The notes below the pieces were generated by a model. That model ran no database searches. It saw nothing but the letters and a program-made list of their open reading frames with translations, and had not been told where the DNA came from. The translations under genes and the position numbers were made by a program. A DNA stretch of 5,967 nucleotides, from contig DKZT01000028.1 in assembly GCA_002493755.1 (NCBI GenBank), forward strand, positions 22,553-28,519. Reading direction: 5' to 3'. This stretch comes from Ruminococcaceae bacterium UBA7067 (lineage in GTDB: Bacteria; Bacillota; Clostridia; Oscillospirales; Acutalibacteraceae). Of the stretch, positions 5,837 to 5,967 are shown piece after piece (positions within the stretch are counted from its first letter, which is position 1; every line of letters begins with the position of its first letter).

Positions 5837-5920
5837 GAAACGAGGTCTTGGCGCCCTTTTAAGGCAATGTCATCAACTTAAGCACGAAATCTGAAACGAG
5901 TTTTGCCTCCCTTTTAAGGG
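5837..5920. repeat. Two diverged copies of a 28-bp unit
   Basis: GAAACGAG followed by a variable stretch and then CCCTTTTAAGG occurs at 5837-5864 and again at 5893-5919, with a one-base length difference between copies and a start-to-start distance of 56 nt. The second copy is completed to a full palindrome while the first is degenerate. The style resembles dispersed intergenic repeats of clostridial genomes. No open reading frame of interest covers it. Confidence 0.6.
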
Positions 5921-5938
5921 AGGGGGACCGCTTGCGGT
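5906..5938. repeat. Two adjacent palindromes (possible dispersed repeat)
   Basis: CCTCCCTT-TT-AAGGGAGG (5906-5923) is a perfect 8-bp-arm palindrome. After GGG it is followed by ACCGC-TT-GCGGT (5927-5938), a perfect 5-bp-arm palindrome. Neither is followed by a T-run, so they are not typical intrinsic terminators. Paired palindromes of this sort resemble REP-like or MITE-like noncoding repeats; membership in a repeat family is inferred. Confidence 0.6.
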
Positions 5939-5967
5939 GGAAGGATGCCGCTCGAACCGATGAATGT

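Noticed and set aside
5837..5923. CRISPR array after rimI
   Set aside because: Only two diverged, length-variable copies are present, with no regular spacers or cas genes.
5775..5967. tRNA or other structured RNA gene at the right edge
   Set aside because: The palindromes do not form a cloverleaf, and no conserved T-loop or anticodon arm pattern was found.

Overview
The window looks like a chromosomal segment of a low-to-moderate GC, Gram-positive gut anaerobe of the class Clostridia, most plausibly of the Ruminococcus / [Eubacterium] siraeum type (Oscillospiraceae). The basis is a secreted protein with a cellulosome-type dockerin, clostridial housekeeping genes, strong AGGAG-type ribosome binding sites and sigma-A-type promoters. 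The genus is an inference from protein style only; no database comparison was possible.

Layout. Positions 1-48 hold a strong GC-rich hairpin that probably ends transcription at the left edge. Positions 49-777 (minus strand) encode a small secreted protein made of a signal peptide, a cohesin-like beta-sandwich and a C-terminal dockerin with two calcium-binding repeats. Positions 778-1074 are a divergent intergenic region with one good promoter on each strand and a structured leader in front of the rightward genes. Positions 1075-5746 are four tightly packed plus-strand genes: alanine racemase (alr), DNA polymerase I (polA), a low-molecular-weight phosphatase of the YwlE type, and the ribosomal-protein N-acetyltransferase rimI. 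The gaps are 7 nt, 20 nt and an 8-nt overlap, so this reads as one operon driven from the promoter at 935-963. Positions 5747-5967 contain no gene and are built from short tandem repeats, palindromes and two diverged copies of a roughly 28-bp unit, typical of dispersed intergenic repeats.

How the genes work together. The operon groups unrelated growth functions: D-alanine supply for peptidoglycan, DNA repair and Okazaki-fragment processing, protein (arginine) dephosphorylation, and ribosomal protein S18 acetylation. They are probably linked by co-expression in growth and not by one pathway. The leftward gene belongs to extracellular polysaccharide-degrading machinery and is transcribed independently.

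No exotic defence system, CRISPR array, RNA gene or intact mobile element is visible. The most interesting points are the single-cohesin-like plus dockerin architecture (adaptor-scaffoldin-like), the hairpin leader of alr, and the composite repeat region after rimI.
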